Assembly: GCA_016709155.1 (NCBI GenBank)
Contig: JADJEI010000001.1
Location: 1,302,001 to 1,366,000 of the forward strand
Source of the DNA: Ignavibacteriales bacterium
GTDB taxonomy: Bacteria > Bacteroidota > Ignavibacteria > Ignavibacteriales > Ignavibacteriaceae
Direction: 5' to 3'
DNA: 64,000 nt
A program made the position numbers and the translations under genes. The number at the start of each line of letters is the position of its first letter. Within the stretch, counting starts at the first letter, position 1. This document shows positions 26,593-35,958 of this stretch, piece by piece. The notes beneath the pieces were generated by a model, which saw only the letters and a program-made list of their open reading frames with translations, had not been told where the DNA came from and ran no database searches.

Positions 26593-27573
26593 TTATTTTT
26601 TAACTACAATAGCTTCAAGATGCTTGAGACTTTGAACAGTCTTCTCATCACTTAAAGAAGTTGAAGCCTGATGAATTGATGTTGCTACTCCTTTAAGCTG
26701 TTCAAGCCTTTCAGAGCTGATTGAAGGAGAATTATTAATCTTGTCAACAAGCGAATAAACCGCTGAGAAGTTTTTCATTATAACTTCACTCAATTGAGAT
26801 GACTGAACTAGTAACTCTTTGTACTTGGAAATATCCTCAACAGAATTAGAGCCTGATTTTAAACCAGATTGTGAGCTAAACTGCTTTATCAAAGCACGAG
26901 AGTTTTCAATTTGTATTCTTGAGAAATACCTGTCTTTAATATCCTGAACGTGATTGACCACATTCTGAAACTTTACTCCTAATTCATCAAGAACCGGTTC
27001 AAAAAGTTTGCCGAGTGCAAGTACGATTAAAGCCTTCACTTCAAATGGAACCGATAATCCAAGAAAAACCTCTTCACCAAATCGAATACTTATCAATAGA
27101 ATAGCCGCTCCGATAAGCGGTAATGCTGTGGAAATACTATCTATCACACTTGTATAAGAATCAATAATTCTATCAATAGTTTGAGATGCAGGTGTTCTAA
27201 TAATTTCCAGCTTGAGATTACTATACGCCAAATAAGAAAGAAATAAAAAAAGAGAATAAACAACTAATGGTAACCACCAAAAGCTGTATGGTGAGACCAT
27301 CGTTGGATCTGGTGTCCAATTTGGAAAGAGCGATTGCGCCATGTTCATGGTTATATTTCCCAAGATTGGTACGTATGAAAGATCTAAGAAAAAGGAAACA
27401 AAGAGTGCTATTACGGAGATCATAGCCGGTTTGATAATAAGTGCAAACCTAATATGGTTCACCGCACTTTTTGTGTACTTATCAAGTTCTTCTTCAAGTC
27501 CGTTTTTCAGGAAGAAGTCATCTTGATTTGAAGAATTAAGTTCTTCGTCTTTTTGTTTTGTGTTGTCTGCCAT
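26593..27573 (-). CDS. Multi-pass inner-membrane protein, possible GldL/MotA-like partner
   Basis: A 326-residue protein from the ATG at 27573. Four hydrophobic segments are seen: ALIIKPAMISVIALFVSFFL, SFWWLPLVVYSLFLFLSYLA, STALPLIGAAILLISI and VKALIVLALGKLF. The N-terminus is acidic and cytoplasmic, and the last 130 residues are helical and soluble. ALPLIGAAIL and acidic residues near the third and fourth helices recall ExbB/MotA/GldL stators, but I cannot confirm homology. Its stop overlaps the start region of the GldM-like gene, so the two are translationally linked. No known gene name. Confidence 0.5.
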   Translation of the reverse strand: MADNTKQKDEELNSSNQDDFFLKNGLEEELDKYTKSAVNHIRFALIIKPAMISVIALFVSFFLDLSYVPILGNITMNMAQSLFPNWTPDPTMVSPYSFWWLPLVVYSLFLFLSYLAYSNLKLEIIRTPASQTIDRIIDSYTSVIDSISTALPLIGAAILLISIRFGEEVFLGLSVPFEVKALIVLALGKLFEPVLDELGVKFQNVVNHVQDIKDRYFSRIQIENSRALIKQFSSQSGLKSGSNSVEDISKYKELLVQSSQLSEVIMKNFSAVYSLVDKINNSPSISSERLEQLKGVATSIHQASTSLSDEKTVQSLKHLEAIVVKK

Positions 27574-28080
27574 CACTAACCTTCAGATTACTAAAAATTA
27601 TTGTTAATTATATTTGCATTTACGTTAAGAAAAATTCATTTCGGAACTTTCTTAAACAATTATAATGCCACACTTACTAACTGCTAAATACTTTTCAGAT
27701 ATTTTACCAGTTAAGAATGAATTTAATAAAATTCATTCAATTAAGCTCAATTCTATTTTGGGTGAAAATAAATCCCAAGCTCTTTGATTATTCTATATTT
27801 TATTGAAAATATTCTGAAAAGGTATGTTATATCAGAAAAGCGAATTGAAAATTATGAATTTATATAATAATTTCAAACTTTACTTTTATGCACCTAGATT
27901 CTGACTTGAAGTGTAATTCGGTAAAAATGGAAGTAATTATTACATATTATAATACAAGCCAGCAAAATTTATAATAAAGAACTTTTAATTGGCTGTGTAA
28001 TCTTTTTTACATTTTAACAGCTAAAATAAAGTAATTTTGGCTGTCTCTTTAAAGATATTTTCTTCAGATAACAATGAATA
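27574..28080. other. Intergenic region between divergent genes, no gene seen
   Basis: About 500 AT-rich bases between the start of the minus-strand membrane gene and the GH13 gene. No open frame with credible sequence, no hairpin terminator and no tRNA is visible. It must hold two divergent promoters; TACATTTT at 28008-28015 is a possible -7 box for the GH13 gene but has no TTTG at the right distance. Confidence 0.6.
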
Positions 28081-29551
28081 ATGGTCCGGAACCTCAAACT
28101 ATACGAAATAAATACAAGAGTGTGGCTCAAACGATTTGGCGAATCGGCAAAGCTCTCTTCTATTCCAGATAATATATTAGACGACTTTCAGTCCAAGGGT
28201 CTAAATATTATTTGGTTGATGGGTATTTGGAAAACTTGCCCGGACTTAATTGATAGATGCTGCTACGAACCGGAACTCGTTACAGCCTACGGCAATGCGC
28301 TTAAGGACTGGAGCCGGGAGGATTTAATCGGTTCACCTTATTCAATTGACTGTTATCAGCCAGAGGCGTTTGTCGTATCCGCAGAAGAATTGCTTATACT
28401 AAAAGAAAAATTAAACAAAAGAGGTATCAAACTTTTCTTGACTTTGTACCGAATCATTTTAGTGCTGAAACCACATTTTAAAATCGAATCCTGAAATATT
28501 TTTACAAGCTGATGAGGAAACTTTCATTAAAAATAGCTATGGATTTTTTAAGGATGAGGTTTCAAAAAAAATTTTTGCTCACGGGCGCGACCCTCTTTTT
28601 TCACCATGGACTGATACAGTACAGGTAAACTACTTCAATCCTGCAACCCGAAAATTTATGATTGACACGCTGTTAAAAATTTCTGAACTATGCGATGGCG
28701 TCCGTTGCGATATGGCTATGCTCGTGCTTAATAATGTTTTTTACAATACTTGGGCAGGAATTTTAAATAAAGCTAATTACAGCAAACCCGAAAATGAATT
28801 TTGGTCTGATGCCATTAGATCAATTAAAAATAAAAAGCCTGATTTCATCTTTCTGGCAGAAGCCTATTGGGACCTTGAATGGAATTTGCAGCAAACTGGC
28901 TTTGATTATATTTACGACAAAAGATTACTCGATAGACTTTCTGTCAATGATGTTGCAGGAATAAAAGCTCATCTTACTGCCGAAAAAGATTACCAATTAA
29001 AATTAGTGCGATTTATTGAAAATCATGATGAACCGAGAGCTGTTTCAAAATTTGGTGTTCAAAAATCACTGGCAGCGGCGGCTATAATTAGTACTATTCC
29101 CGGAATGAAATTTTATCACGATGGTCAATTCGAAGGAAAAAAGATTAAACTTCCTGTTCAACTCGGTCGTGAATCAAATGAAAAGATTAATCTTACGGTT
29201 CAAAGTTTTTACACAAAAATGCTTGAAATTACAAAGCACCCTATATTTATCGAAGGCGACTGGGAACAACTTGAGCCCATTTCTGCAGGGGGAAATAATC
29301 AATCATTTCAGAATATGTTTGGCTGGCGATGGATACTCGGCACTGAAGAAAGGATAATTGTTGTGAATTATTCAGAAACAACTTCACAATGCAGGCTCAA
29401 AATGCAGATGAGAAGTTTTGCACCTAAATTAATCCTTATTGATTTATTAACTGAAGAGATTTATAAAAGATCACCTGAAGAAATAAAAACTATCGGTTTA
29501 TTCATCGAGCTTAAAGCTTACAACATGCATATTTTCACTTCGATTAGTTGA
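28081..29551 (+). pseudogene. GH13 alpha-amylase-family glycosidase, broken by at least two frameshifts
   Basis: The first frame (28081-28494) opens KLYEINTRVWLKRFG and has IIWLMGIWKT, typical of stand-alone GH13 enzymes. It must leave that frame near 28440 to read DFVPNHFSAETT, then shift again near 28475 to read KSNPEIFLQADEETFIKNSYG and on to 29551. The last part holds the catalytic triad: nucleophile Asp in GVRCDMAML, acid/base Glu in FLAEAYWD and Asp in FIENHDEPR. Each shift equals one missing base. All key residues survive, which favours sequence error over decay. The intact protein of about 490 residues would act on alpha-glucans. Confidence 0.75.
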
Positions 29552-29581
29552 ACTATTTATTTCGAACCCCTATCTATATAA

Positions 29582-30271
29582 ATGAAAAATATATTCGTAA
29601 TTATTCCTGCATATAACGAAGAAAAGTCTATCGGGCTTGTTATTCACGAAATACCAAAGCACATTGTAAGCGAAATTATTGTCGTCAATAATAATTCAAC
29701 CGATGCGACGGATGAGCATGCTAAACTTGCCGGGGCAACAGTTCTTTTCGAATCGTACCAGGGTTATGGCGCAGCTTGTTTAAAAGGAATCGAATATCTA
29801 AAAAATAAAAATTGTGATATTGTAGTTTTTATGGATGGCGACTTCAGCGATTACCCTGAAGAGTTAAGCCTTTTAATTAACCCCATCCTTCAGGATAATT
29901 TTGATTTCGTTGTTGGAAGCAGAATATTAGGAAAAAGAGAGAAAGGATCCCTGCCCTTTCAATCGCGCTTCGGCTCTGTTGTTGCTGGACTTCTTATTAA
30001 TTTATTCTGGAGAATCAAGTACACTGATCTCGGTCCCTTCAGGGCAATAAAGTTTGAGAAACTTCTTCGGCTAAATATGGATGACAAATGGTACGGCTGG
30101 ACAGTGCAAATGCAGATACGTGCTGCAAAACAAAAATTGAAGATAATCGAAATTCCTGTTAGTTACAGAAAACGAATAGGAAAATCTAAAGTTACCGGTA
30201 CACTAAAAGGAACTGTTATGGCAAGCATAATTATTCTCAAAACAATTTTCAAAGAATTTTTTATCTTTTAA
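29582..30271 (+). CDS. Glycosyltransferase family 2, DPM1/GtrB-like
   Basis: A 229-residue GT2 enzyme with IPAYNEEKSIGLVIHEI, the metal-binding VVFMDGDFSDYPEEL and VVGSRILGKRE. A hydrophobic stretch (VVAGLLINLFWRIKYTDLGPFRAI) and the C-terminal ASIIILKTIF may contact the membrane, as in enzymes that load sugars on polyprenyl phosphate. It starts 31 bases after the GH13 gene and overlaps in function with the following gene, also a glycosyltransferase, only four bases away. The acceptor is unknown. Confidence 0.85.
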   Translation: MKNIFVIIPAYNEEKSIGLVIHEIPKHIVSEIIVVNNNSTDATDEHAKLAGATVLFESYQGYGAACLKGIEYLKNKNCDIVVFMDGDFSDYPEELSLLINPILQDNFDFVVGSRILGKREKGSLPFQSRFGSVVAGLLINLFWRIKYTDLGPFRAIKFEKLLRLNMDDKWYGWTVQMQIRAAKQKLKIIEIPVSYRKRIGKSKVTGTLKGTVMASIIILKTIFKEFFIF

Positions 30272-30274
30272 AAT

Positions 30275-31618
30275 ATGAAGTACTCATTGATAGTGCCGTG
30301 CTTGAATGAAGCGAAATTTATTACAGAGTGTTTACGGAGTATCCGAAAAAGTTTTGGCAGTGACGAAATTATTTTAGTTGATGGCGGAAGCTCCGATAAA
30401 ACTCTTGAACTGGCTTATCTTTTCGATGTTAGAATAATTAAATCAACCAAAGGCAGGGGCATACAAATGAATGCCGGTGCTGAAAAAGCAAGTGGTGATA
30501 TTCTAATTTTTGTTCACGCAGATACTTTTATTCCTGATAATGCAAGACAGCTAATTGAGAATGAATTTGCAAACCCAATTATCAAAGTTGCAACTTTCAG
30601 ATTGGGTTTTGATGCCGACCACAAAATATTAAATTTCTATTCGAAGTTTTCGAATTATGACTCAATGTTTACTAAGTTCGGCGATCAATGCGTAATAATC
30701 AGGAAAAGTTTTTATGACGTGCTTGGTGGTTTCCCTAAGTGGAGTATTTTTGAAGACGTTCAATTATGGAGCAAAGCCAGAAAGAAAACAAAAATAAAAA
30801 TACTCGATGCTGCAGTAGTTACCTCTGCCAGAAAATTTCTTCTTGGCGGAATTGCCCGGACGCAAATTCAAAATGCGCTTCTATTTATAAAGTATTTTCT
30901 TGGAATGGATCAAACTAAAATTGCACAAAGCTATTACTCGATGAATATTAAAAAGAAAAATGCAATTATAATTTTCGCTAAGTATCCTAAACACGGAAAT
31001 GTGAAAACCCGTCTTGCAAAAACACTTGGCGAGAATGTTGCAACAAAATTTTATATTAGCTGTGCCTCGCACGTTTTCAAAGAATCTCTAAAATTGAAAA
31101 AGACGGTTGTACCCTTCCTTTTCTATCCGGATCGAGAACAATCAGATGAGTTAAAAAACTGGGCAGGTAGAAAATTTATTTATAAAATTCAGAATGGCAC
31201 TGATCTCGGACAACGAATGTCAAACGCTTTCGCCGAAGTTTTTAAAAATAATTTCGAGAAAGTATTAATTATCGGGACAGATATTCCCGATCTGTCATCC
31301 GGTTTAATAAATCAAGCATTATCTGAATTAGACAAAAACGATATTGTTATTGGACCTTCAACTGACGGTGGTTATTATTTGTTAGGAATGAAAAAATTTC
31401 ACCTGGATTTATTTAATAATATTCAATGGAGTTCCGAGGAAGTATTAAATAAAACTTTGAATATTATTAATCAGCAGGATTTAATGTTTACTTTACTTCC
31501 TAAGCTAATGGATATTGACACTGAAGAAGACTTAAAGCTATGGTACTTAAAAACGAATACTAAGAATTCTCATCCAGTAAAAGAATTCATAAAATTGACT
31601 TTACAACAGGCAAATTAA
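30275..31618 (+). CDS. Fused glycosyltransferase: TIGR04283-type GT2 plus TIGR04282/DUF2064-type domain
   Basis: 447 residues. The first ~222 are a GT2 domain of the kind named in arsenosugar-type clusters, with VPCLNEAKFITECLRSI, VDGGSSDKTLELA and FVHADTFIP. From the internal Met223 a second domain begins (NAIIIFAKYPKHGNVKTRLAK) with IIGTDIPDLSS and GPSTDGGYYLLGMKKFH, the signature of the DUF2064/TIGR04282 family of cofactor-like nucleotidyl or glycosyl transferases. These two are usually separate neighbours. No arsenic methyltransferase or radical-SAM partner is in the window, so the arsenosugar link is by family name only. Confidence 0.85.
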   Translation: MKYSLIVPCLNEAKFITECLRSIRKSFGSDEIILVDGGSSDKTLELAYLFDVRIIKSTKGRGIQMNAGAEKASGDILIFVHADTFIPDNARQLIENEFANPIIKVATFRLGFDADHKILNFYSKFSNYDSMFTKFGDQCVIIRKSFYDVLGGFPKWSIFEDVQLWSKARKKTKIKILDAAVVTSARKFLLGGIARTQIQNALLFIKYFLGMDQTKIAQSYYSMNIKKKNAIIIFAKYPKHGNVKTRLAKTLGENVATKFYISCASHVFKESLKLKKTVVPFLFYPDREQSDELKNWAGRKFIYKIQNGTDLGQRMSNAFAEVFKNNFEKVLIIGTDIPDLSSGLINQALSELDKNDIVIGPSTDGGYYLLGMKKFHLDLFNNIQWSSEEVLNKTLNIINQQDLMFTLLPKLMDIDTEEDLKLWYLKTNTKNSHPVKEFIKLTLQQAN

Positions 31619-31649
31619 TTGAAACTAAAAATATTTAAAAAATCCATGG

Positions 31650-32412
31650 ATGATCGTTTTCTGCGTTTTCGCTTTTAATTTGAATGCTCAATATCCTACC
31701 GATAATTTGCACAAAGAATTTACAAAGGTACTCGGATTAAATGTCAAAAATGGAAAAGTTGATTATAAAAATCTTTGTGCTGATAAACGCTTTGAATCTT
31801 ATTTGCAACTGCTTTCATCAACCGATCCATCCTTATTAAAAAGCGATAATGAAAAACTAGCATTCTGGATAAATGCCTATAATGCTTTCACACTAAAAAT
31901 TGTTTGTGATAATTATCCGGTTGAAAGTATAGTTGATATTGGCAGCGGTGGCTTGGTTGTTGGACACGTGCTTGGCACAACGGTTTGGGATAAAGAATTT
32001 ATTACCATTAACAAAAAGAAATATTCTCTCAATGATATTGAGCATAAAATAATCCGGGAGAAATTTAAAGAGCCGCGAATACATTTTGCACTTGTATGTG
32101 CTTCTATTAGCTGCCCGCCTTTGCGCGATGAAGCTTTTACAGCGGAGAAACTTGATGATCAATTAAATGATCAGGCAAAAAATTTTCTTAATGATAACTC
32201 CAAAAATGTTTTTGATCTAAAAAATCGAAAGGCAAAAATTTCTAAAGTATTGGATTGGTACGGAGATGACTTTGCAGGAAAATGATCAACAGATGCTTAA
32301 GTATCTTACAAAACATTTACCCGAAAAAATTGCTGCTGACTTGAAGAATCATTCGGATAAATGGAAAATTGAATATCTTGACTATAATTGGAATCTTAAT
32401 GAATTTAAATAA
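31650..32412 (+). CDS. DUF547 secreted protein, frameshifted near the C-terminus
   Basis: The ORF to 32285 reads a DUF547 domain: WINAYNAFTLKIV, WDKEFITINKKKYSLNDIEH, PRIHFALVCASISCPPLRDEAF and VLDWYGDDFAG. It stops where the family normally continues. Removing one A from the run at 32279-32282 extends it to 32412 with NDQQMLKYLTKHLP and WKIEYLDYNWNLNEF, the expected ending. The signal peptide may also be disturbed: MIVFCVFAFNLNAQ lacks a basic N-region, but KLKIFKKSM is encoded in another frame just upstream (31619). Function unknown; family often next to the fused glycosyltransferase type seen upstream. Confidence 0.75.
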
Positions 32413-32446
32413 GGGAAAAATTTTTATTAAATAACGGAAAGAATAA

Positions 32447-32662
32447 ATGGCACAAAAAAAATCGTTAAAGAATGATAAGCCAATCGGCAAAAAAACAGTG
32501 GAGAAAAAACCTCTCCTTGATGCTAAACAGAAAAACAGAATCTGGACAATTGTTATTCTGGTAATACTTTTGATTTTTTTTATAATCAATAATACCAAGG
32601 ACGAACCCGAACAGGGACAATATCCACCTAATTTTTCACCAACACAGATTAATAATAAATAA
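32447..32662 (+). CDS. Small single-pass membrane protein
   Basis: A 71-residue protein with a lysine-rich N-terminus (MAQKKSLKNDKPIGKKTVEKK), one membrane helix (TIVILVILLIFFIIN) and a short outside tail rich in Pro and Gln. It starts with ATG and ends 14 bases before the TlpA-like gene, so the two are co-transcribed. Not recognised; it could hold or assist the thioredoxin-like lipoprotein. Confidence 0.65.
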   Translation: MAQKKSLKNDKPIGKKTVEKKPLLDAKQKNRIWTIVILVILLIFFIINNTKDEPEQGQYPPNFSPTQINNK

Positions 32663-32676
32663 TTAAGGAGTTTTTA

Positions 32677-33207
32677 ATGAAATATATTTCTGTTCTTGTA
32701 ATCTTATTTTTATTTTCATTTAACGCACTTGGCTGCAATACAAAAAATGAATCCCCCGAATCCAAATTGAATGAATCTTCTTTAACTTCCGGTGATAATA
32801 AAGCATCAAATTTTATTTTGAAAAGTACTGATGGAAAAGAAATCAAGTTATCGGATTACAAAGGAAAAATAATAATATTAGATTTTTGGGCAACCTGGTG
32901 TGGACCATGCCGCAGAGGTATTCCTGATCTTATCTCAATTCAAAAAGAGTTTCAAAATGATGTTGTTGTCATTGGTATTTCTTTAGATGCTGAATCAACC
33001 AAAGATGATATTAAACCATTTATGAAAGAAATGGGAATTAATTATCCAATCGTTTACGGCGATGATAAGGTTGTAACTGATTTCGGTGGTATTGAAGCTA
33101 TTCCAACTTCATTTGTGATTGACAGGCAAGGCAACATAGTTGATCAACATGTGGGCTTGGTCTCTAAAGATGTTTTTACAAATAAAATTAAAGAGTTGAA
33201 AAAATAA
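32677..33207 (+). CDS. TlpA-like thioredoxin-fold lipoprotein
   Basis: A 176-residue protein with a lipoprotein signal peptide (lipobox ALGC, Cys20) and a redoxin domain with the active site FWATWCGPCRRGIPDL. The cis-Pro region is IEAIPTSFVIDRQGNI. Such periplasmic proteins reduce disulfides for cytochrome c maturation or other envelope proteins. AAGGAG lies before the ATG. Followed by a symmetrical terminator. Confidence 0.9.
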   Translation: MKYISVLVILFLFSFNALGCNTKNESPESKLNESSLTSGDNKASNFILKSTDGKEIKLSDYKGKIIILDFWATWCGPCRRGIPDLISIQKEFQNDVVVIGISLDAESTKDDIKPFMKEMGINYPIVYGDDKVVTDFGGIEAIPTSFVIDRQGNIVDQHVGLVSKDVFTNKIKELKK

Positions 33208-33234
33208 TTTTTCTTTTGATCTTATTTCAATATA

Positions 33235-33262
33235 AAAAATCCCGGCATCAACCGGGATTTTT
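33235..33262. terminator. Bidirectional terminator
   Basis: AAAAATCCCGG (33235-33245) and CCGGGATTTTT (33252-33262) form an 11-bp stem around a six-base loop. A runs on one side and T runs on the other let it end both the plus-strand TlpA-like gene and the minus-strand PorV/PorQ gene. Confidence 0.9.
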
Positions 33263-33284
33263 TATTAACTATTTTTTTTAGAGA

Positions 33285-34316
33285 TCAGAGTCCTTCTCTC
33301 AAAAATTTTGGTTGTTCGAGAGTAAGGATGAGAGAAATTCTGTGTGTATCGGGTAATCTTTCAATTTCAGAGGAACTAAAACGGGCAAATGAATAGTCGA
33401 GATTCAACTTCGGAAGTTTAACACCGGCACCAACTGTAAATTGTTTTACATCATTATAACCTGCTCGAATAAAAACAAGGTTGCCGTAATTGTATTCGAA
33501 TCCTGTGTGAGTATCAAAACTAACCGGACCAATATTAAAGTACGATGCAAATTGTCTGTTCTCAAATCTAATATCAAAATCAACAGCGGGCGTTAATCTT
33601 CCCCAAAGAATGTCCAAACCGTAAGCAGCACCTAATTTAAGAGTCGGACTTACAAGTTCATTTCTTCCGGTGCTCCAGGAAACAAGGGTGGTGGTAGCAT
33701 CCTGAAGATTTGCACCAAGCCAAAGATTTTCCATCGGAGTATAAAGTGCGCCAATGTCAAAACCAATTCCATTTGCAGTAAACTCGGCAATATTTCTACG
33801 GATCACTTTTATGTTTGCACCCCAATAAAAATCCTCGGAGTGACGTTTAGCAAAAGTCAAATAGAACGCCCAATCCTGATTGCTGAATTCAGTTATGGCT
33901 CCATAATCTAATCTGTCGTCGCGAATATCAGTAATACCATCGCCGTTTGCATCATACAAGGCACTTCTTGTATCAGGTATTCCATCTACACCGAGCCGCA
34001 TCACACTTAATCCAAAACTCATATCGGTTCCAAAAGGAATAGCAACAGCACCGTAATCATAATTAACTAAATCACCGAATTGTTCCGCATGCATTAACGA
34101 TATTTGAGGATAATTAAGATGAGCTAAACCGGCAGGGTTGTAATAACCGGAAGTAACATCATTGGCAAAAGCAGTAAATGCCCCACCCATACCAAGCGCT
34201 CTTCCACCAACCCCGATTGCCATAAATTCGCCAGCATACTTGGCAATTACAGTTTGAGCATTTAGTTGAGTTAAAGAAAAAAGTAAAACTGTTGATACAA
34301 AAATCTTTTTGAACAT
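33285..34316 (-). CDS. PorV/PorQ family outer-membrane protein
   Basis: A 343-residue barrel protein with signal peptide (STVLLFSLTQLNAQ) and the family opening AKYAGEFMAIGVGGRALGMGGAFTAFANDVTSGYYNPAGLA, quoted here only as its start GGRALGMGGAF and YYNPAGLA. PorV and PorQ are outer-membrane parts of the type IX secretion system, where PorV escorts cargo to the attachment step. Several PorV/PorQ paralogues often exist per genome, so this may not be PorV itself. It fits the three T9SS cargo proteins in the window. The gene is monocistronic between a bidirectional terminator and an AT-rich gap. Confidence 0.85.
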   Translation of the reverse strand: MFKKIFVSTVLLFSLTQLNAQTVIAKYAGEFMAIGVGGRALGMGGAFTAFANDVTSGYYNPAGLAHLNYPQISLMHAEQFGDLVNYDYGAVAIPFGTDMSFGLSVMRLGVDGIPDTRSALYDANGDGITDIRDDRLDYGAITEFSNQDWAFYLTFAKRHSEDFYWGANIKVIRRNIAEFTANGIGFDIGALYTPMENLWLGANLQDATTTLVSWSTGRNELVSPTLKLGAAYGLDILWGRLTPAVDFDIRFENRQFASYFNIGPVSFDTHTGFEYNYGNLVFIRAGYNDVKQFTVGAGVKLPKLNLDYSFARFSSSEIERLPDTHRISLILTLEQPKFLREGL

Positions 34317-34588
34317 TGAACAAACTCCCGTTAAATATCAAAATTGATTATTTCTGCTGCCAAAATTGGTAAATAGATTTTCAAAGTCAAGGCTAAATTT
34401 TCTTGATTAAAAATTACATTGAGATTGAAGATGGATTTGAGAATAGGTTAGTGATTTTATAGGGCAGCAGAATATTGTCTTTAATGAAACTGAAATAAGC
34501 TATTTATTTTAGATTACTGATTCAATAAATCGGTGAAGCTGGAAAATTTATTTAATTAAGTAGAAGCTTGATTGAAAATTATTAAGTC

Positions 34589-34831
34589 TCATCGAGAATT
34601 TTCAATTTCACTAATCCTCTTTAGTAACTTGCCGCTGTCAAAATCACCATAAGCATAAAGTTCATCCTGAATAAAAAGGGCTGGTGCGATAAAAATTCCC
34701 TTCTGTTTGACCCGGTTAATGTGATCAACATGATATGAAATATTGGAATTCTGATTTGCAATGTTCCTGATTTTTTTTTCGACCTTTTCGCAGGAAGTGC
34801 AATTTTCGGTAACAAAAAGAGTAAGTGTCAT
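34589..34831 (-). CDS. Small thioredoxin/glutaredoxin-like protein
   Basis: An 80-residue protein with a betaalphabeta start (LTLFVTENCTSCEKVEKKI) whose Cys-Thr-Ser-Cys is a redox CxxC at residues 11-14. The later IAPALFIQDELYAYGDFD includes the cis-Pro motif APAL. It is probably a cytosolic thiol protein. It sits 66 bases downstream of the Crp/Fnr-family gene on the same strand and could be part of its transcript. The 270 bases after it (34317-34588) show no gene. Confidence 0.75.
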   Translation of the reverse strand: MTLTLFVTENCTSCEKVEKKIRNIANQNSNISYHVDHINRVKQKGIFIAPALFIQDELYAYGDFDSGKLLKRISEIENSR

Positions 34832-34897
34832 TTTTTTTAGGACAAATATAAACCAAGCAGCACAAGCTCTTTTGTCGTCTTCAAGACAAAAAGCAGA

Positions 34898-35587
34898 CTA
34901 TTTTAGCAATTCCTTTAACTTATCCGGTTTCTTAATTACTAATTTTTTTCTGTCAAAATCAATAATGTGATTATCTCTTAATTCTGTTAATACAGTATTC
35001 ACAGTTTGTCTTGAACAAGCAGTCAATTCAGCTATATCCTGATGTTTGAGGAAAGGCTTAACGAAAAATTCATCCCCAACTTTTTTACCCTGTTCTTCAG
35101 ATAGTTTTATCAGGAAAGAAACAATCCTTTGATTAGCGTCCTTAAAAATCAACTCCTCTATTCTCTCAGAATATTTTTTTAGTCTAAGCCCTATCAACCT
35201 GGTAAGTTTTAGATTGAGCCCGGGATTTTTATCAACGAACTGTTTGAATTCTTCTTTGTTGATTGCACAAACTGTGCAATTATCCATAGCGATGGCAAAA
35301 TCTGTTCTTTGACCTTCGTCTATGAAAGCAAGCTCGCCAAAAACCTCACCCATGTTCACCAAACCTAATATCATTTCTTTTCCGTCAGTTGAGCTTCGGG
35401 TCAATTTTACTCTACCTTGTTTTAAGAAAAATATTGAGTTTGATGGTTCTTTCGCAAAATATATTGGCTGGTTTTTCGGAAATTCGTGCATGGAAGAAAT
35501 TTGCCCCAGCTCCATCATACTATTTTCCTTTAATTCCTTGAAAATGTTAAAGTTTTCCAGGTACCATAGTTTTGTTTTCTCTGCCAT
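34898..35587 (-). CDS. Crp/Fnr family transcriptional regulator
   Basis: A 229-residue regulator with an N-terminal cyclic-nucleotide-binding beta barrel (YFAKEPSNSIFFLKQGRVKLTRSS, GEVFGELAFIDEGQ) and a C-terminal winged helix (HQDIAELTACSRQTVNTVLTEL). There is no N-terminal Cys cluster as in oxygen-sensing FNR, and the phosphate-binding Arg position in the barrel reads QRTDFAIA, so the ligand is uncertain. Not linked to an obvious pathway; the divergent neighbour is the GH20 gene 371 bases away. Confidence 0.9.
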   Translation of the reverse strand: MAEKTKLWYLENFNIFKELKENSMMELGQISSMHEFPKNQPIYFAKEPSNSIFFLKQGRVKLTRSSTDGKEMILGLVNMGEVFGELAFIDEGQRTDFAIAMDNCTVCAINKEEFKQFVDKNPGLNLKLTRLIGLRLKKYSERIEELIFKDANQRIVSFLIKLSEEQGKKVGDEFFVKPFLKHQDIAELTACSRQTVNTVLTELRDNHIIDFDRKKLVIKKPDKLKELLK

Positions 35588-35958
35588 AGCTTCACTCGAT
35601 TTTGATGATTGTTTGCTTAGTTACTGATAGACACAAGTCAAATTAGATATTTATGATGTAAATAAAAAGAAAAAATATTTGTTAATAACCGCTCCTTTTT
35701 AAGCTTTTATTATCTAAACCTTAGAATCTGTCAGGTGCACGACATTTTTTTTGCATAACATCAGTTAAAATTGAACCGTAAAAATAGAACAAACATAATC
35801 ATTTGAGATCTATTGCCCATTACTTTGTGGAGCACCCTCTCACTTCACTAAGTCTAAGCCCTCTAATTTTTTAGAGGGCTTTTTTATTTTAAATATTATT
35901 TCAAACTGAATCAAACATAATTAGTTTTGCATAAAAGAAAGTTATCATTTAGTAAATA
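35588..35958. other. Intergenic region with a stand-alone terminator and a repeat-end remnant
   Basis: 371 bases between the divergent Crp/Fnr and GH20 genes. TGCATAACATCAGTTAA (35752-35768) matches 15 of 17 bases of the right end of the element at 12422-12577. A plus-strand terminator (35856-35886) follows with no plus-strand gene before it, so a small RNA or a leader of the GH20 gene may be transcribed here. CCCTCT occurs twice (35835 and 35859) and both could pair with the terminator's AGAGGG. Confidence 0.45.
35856..35886 (+). terminator. Orphan intrinsic terminator upstream of the GH20 gene
   Basis: AAGCCCTCTAA (35856-35866), TTTT loop, TTAGAGGGCTT (35871-35881) and then a T run to 35885. 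It is an 11-bp perfect stem, plus-strand oriented, with no plus-strand gene ending upstream; the next start codon is 73 bases on. Confidence 0.8.
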
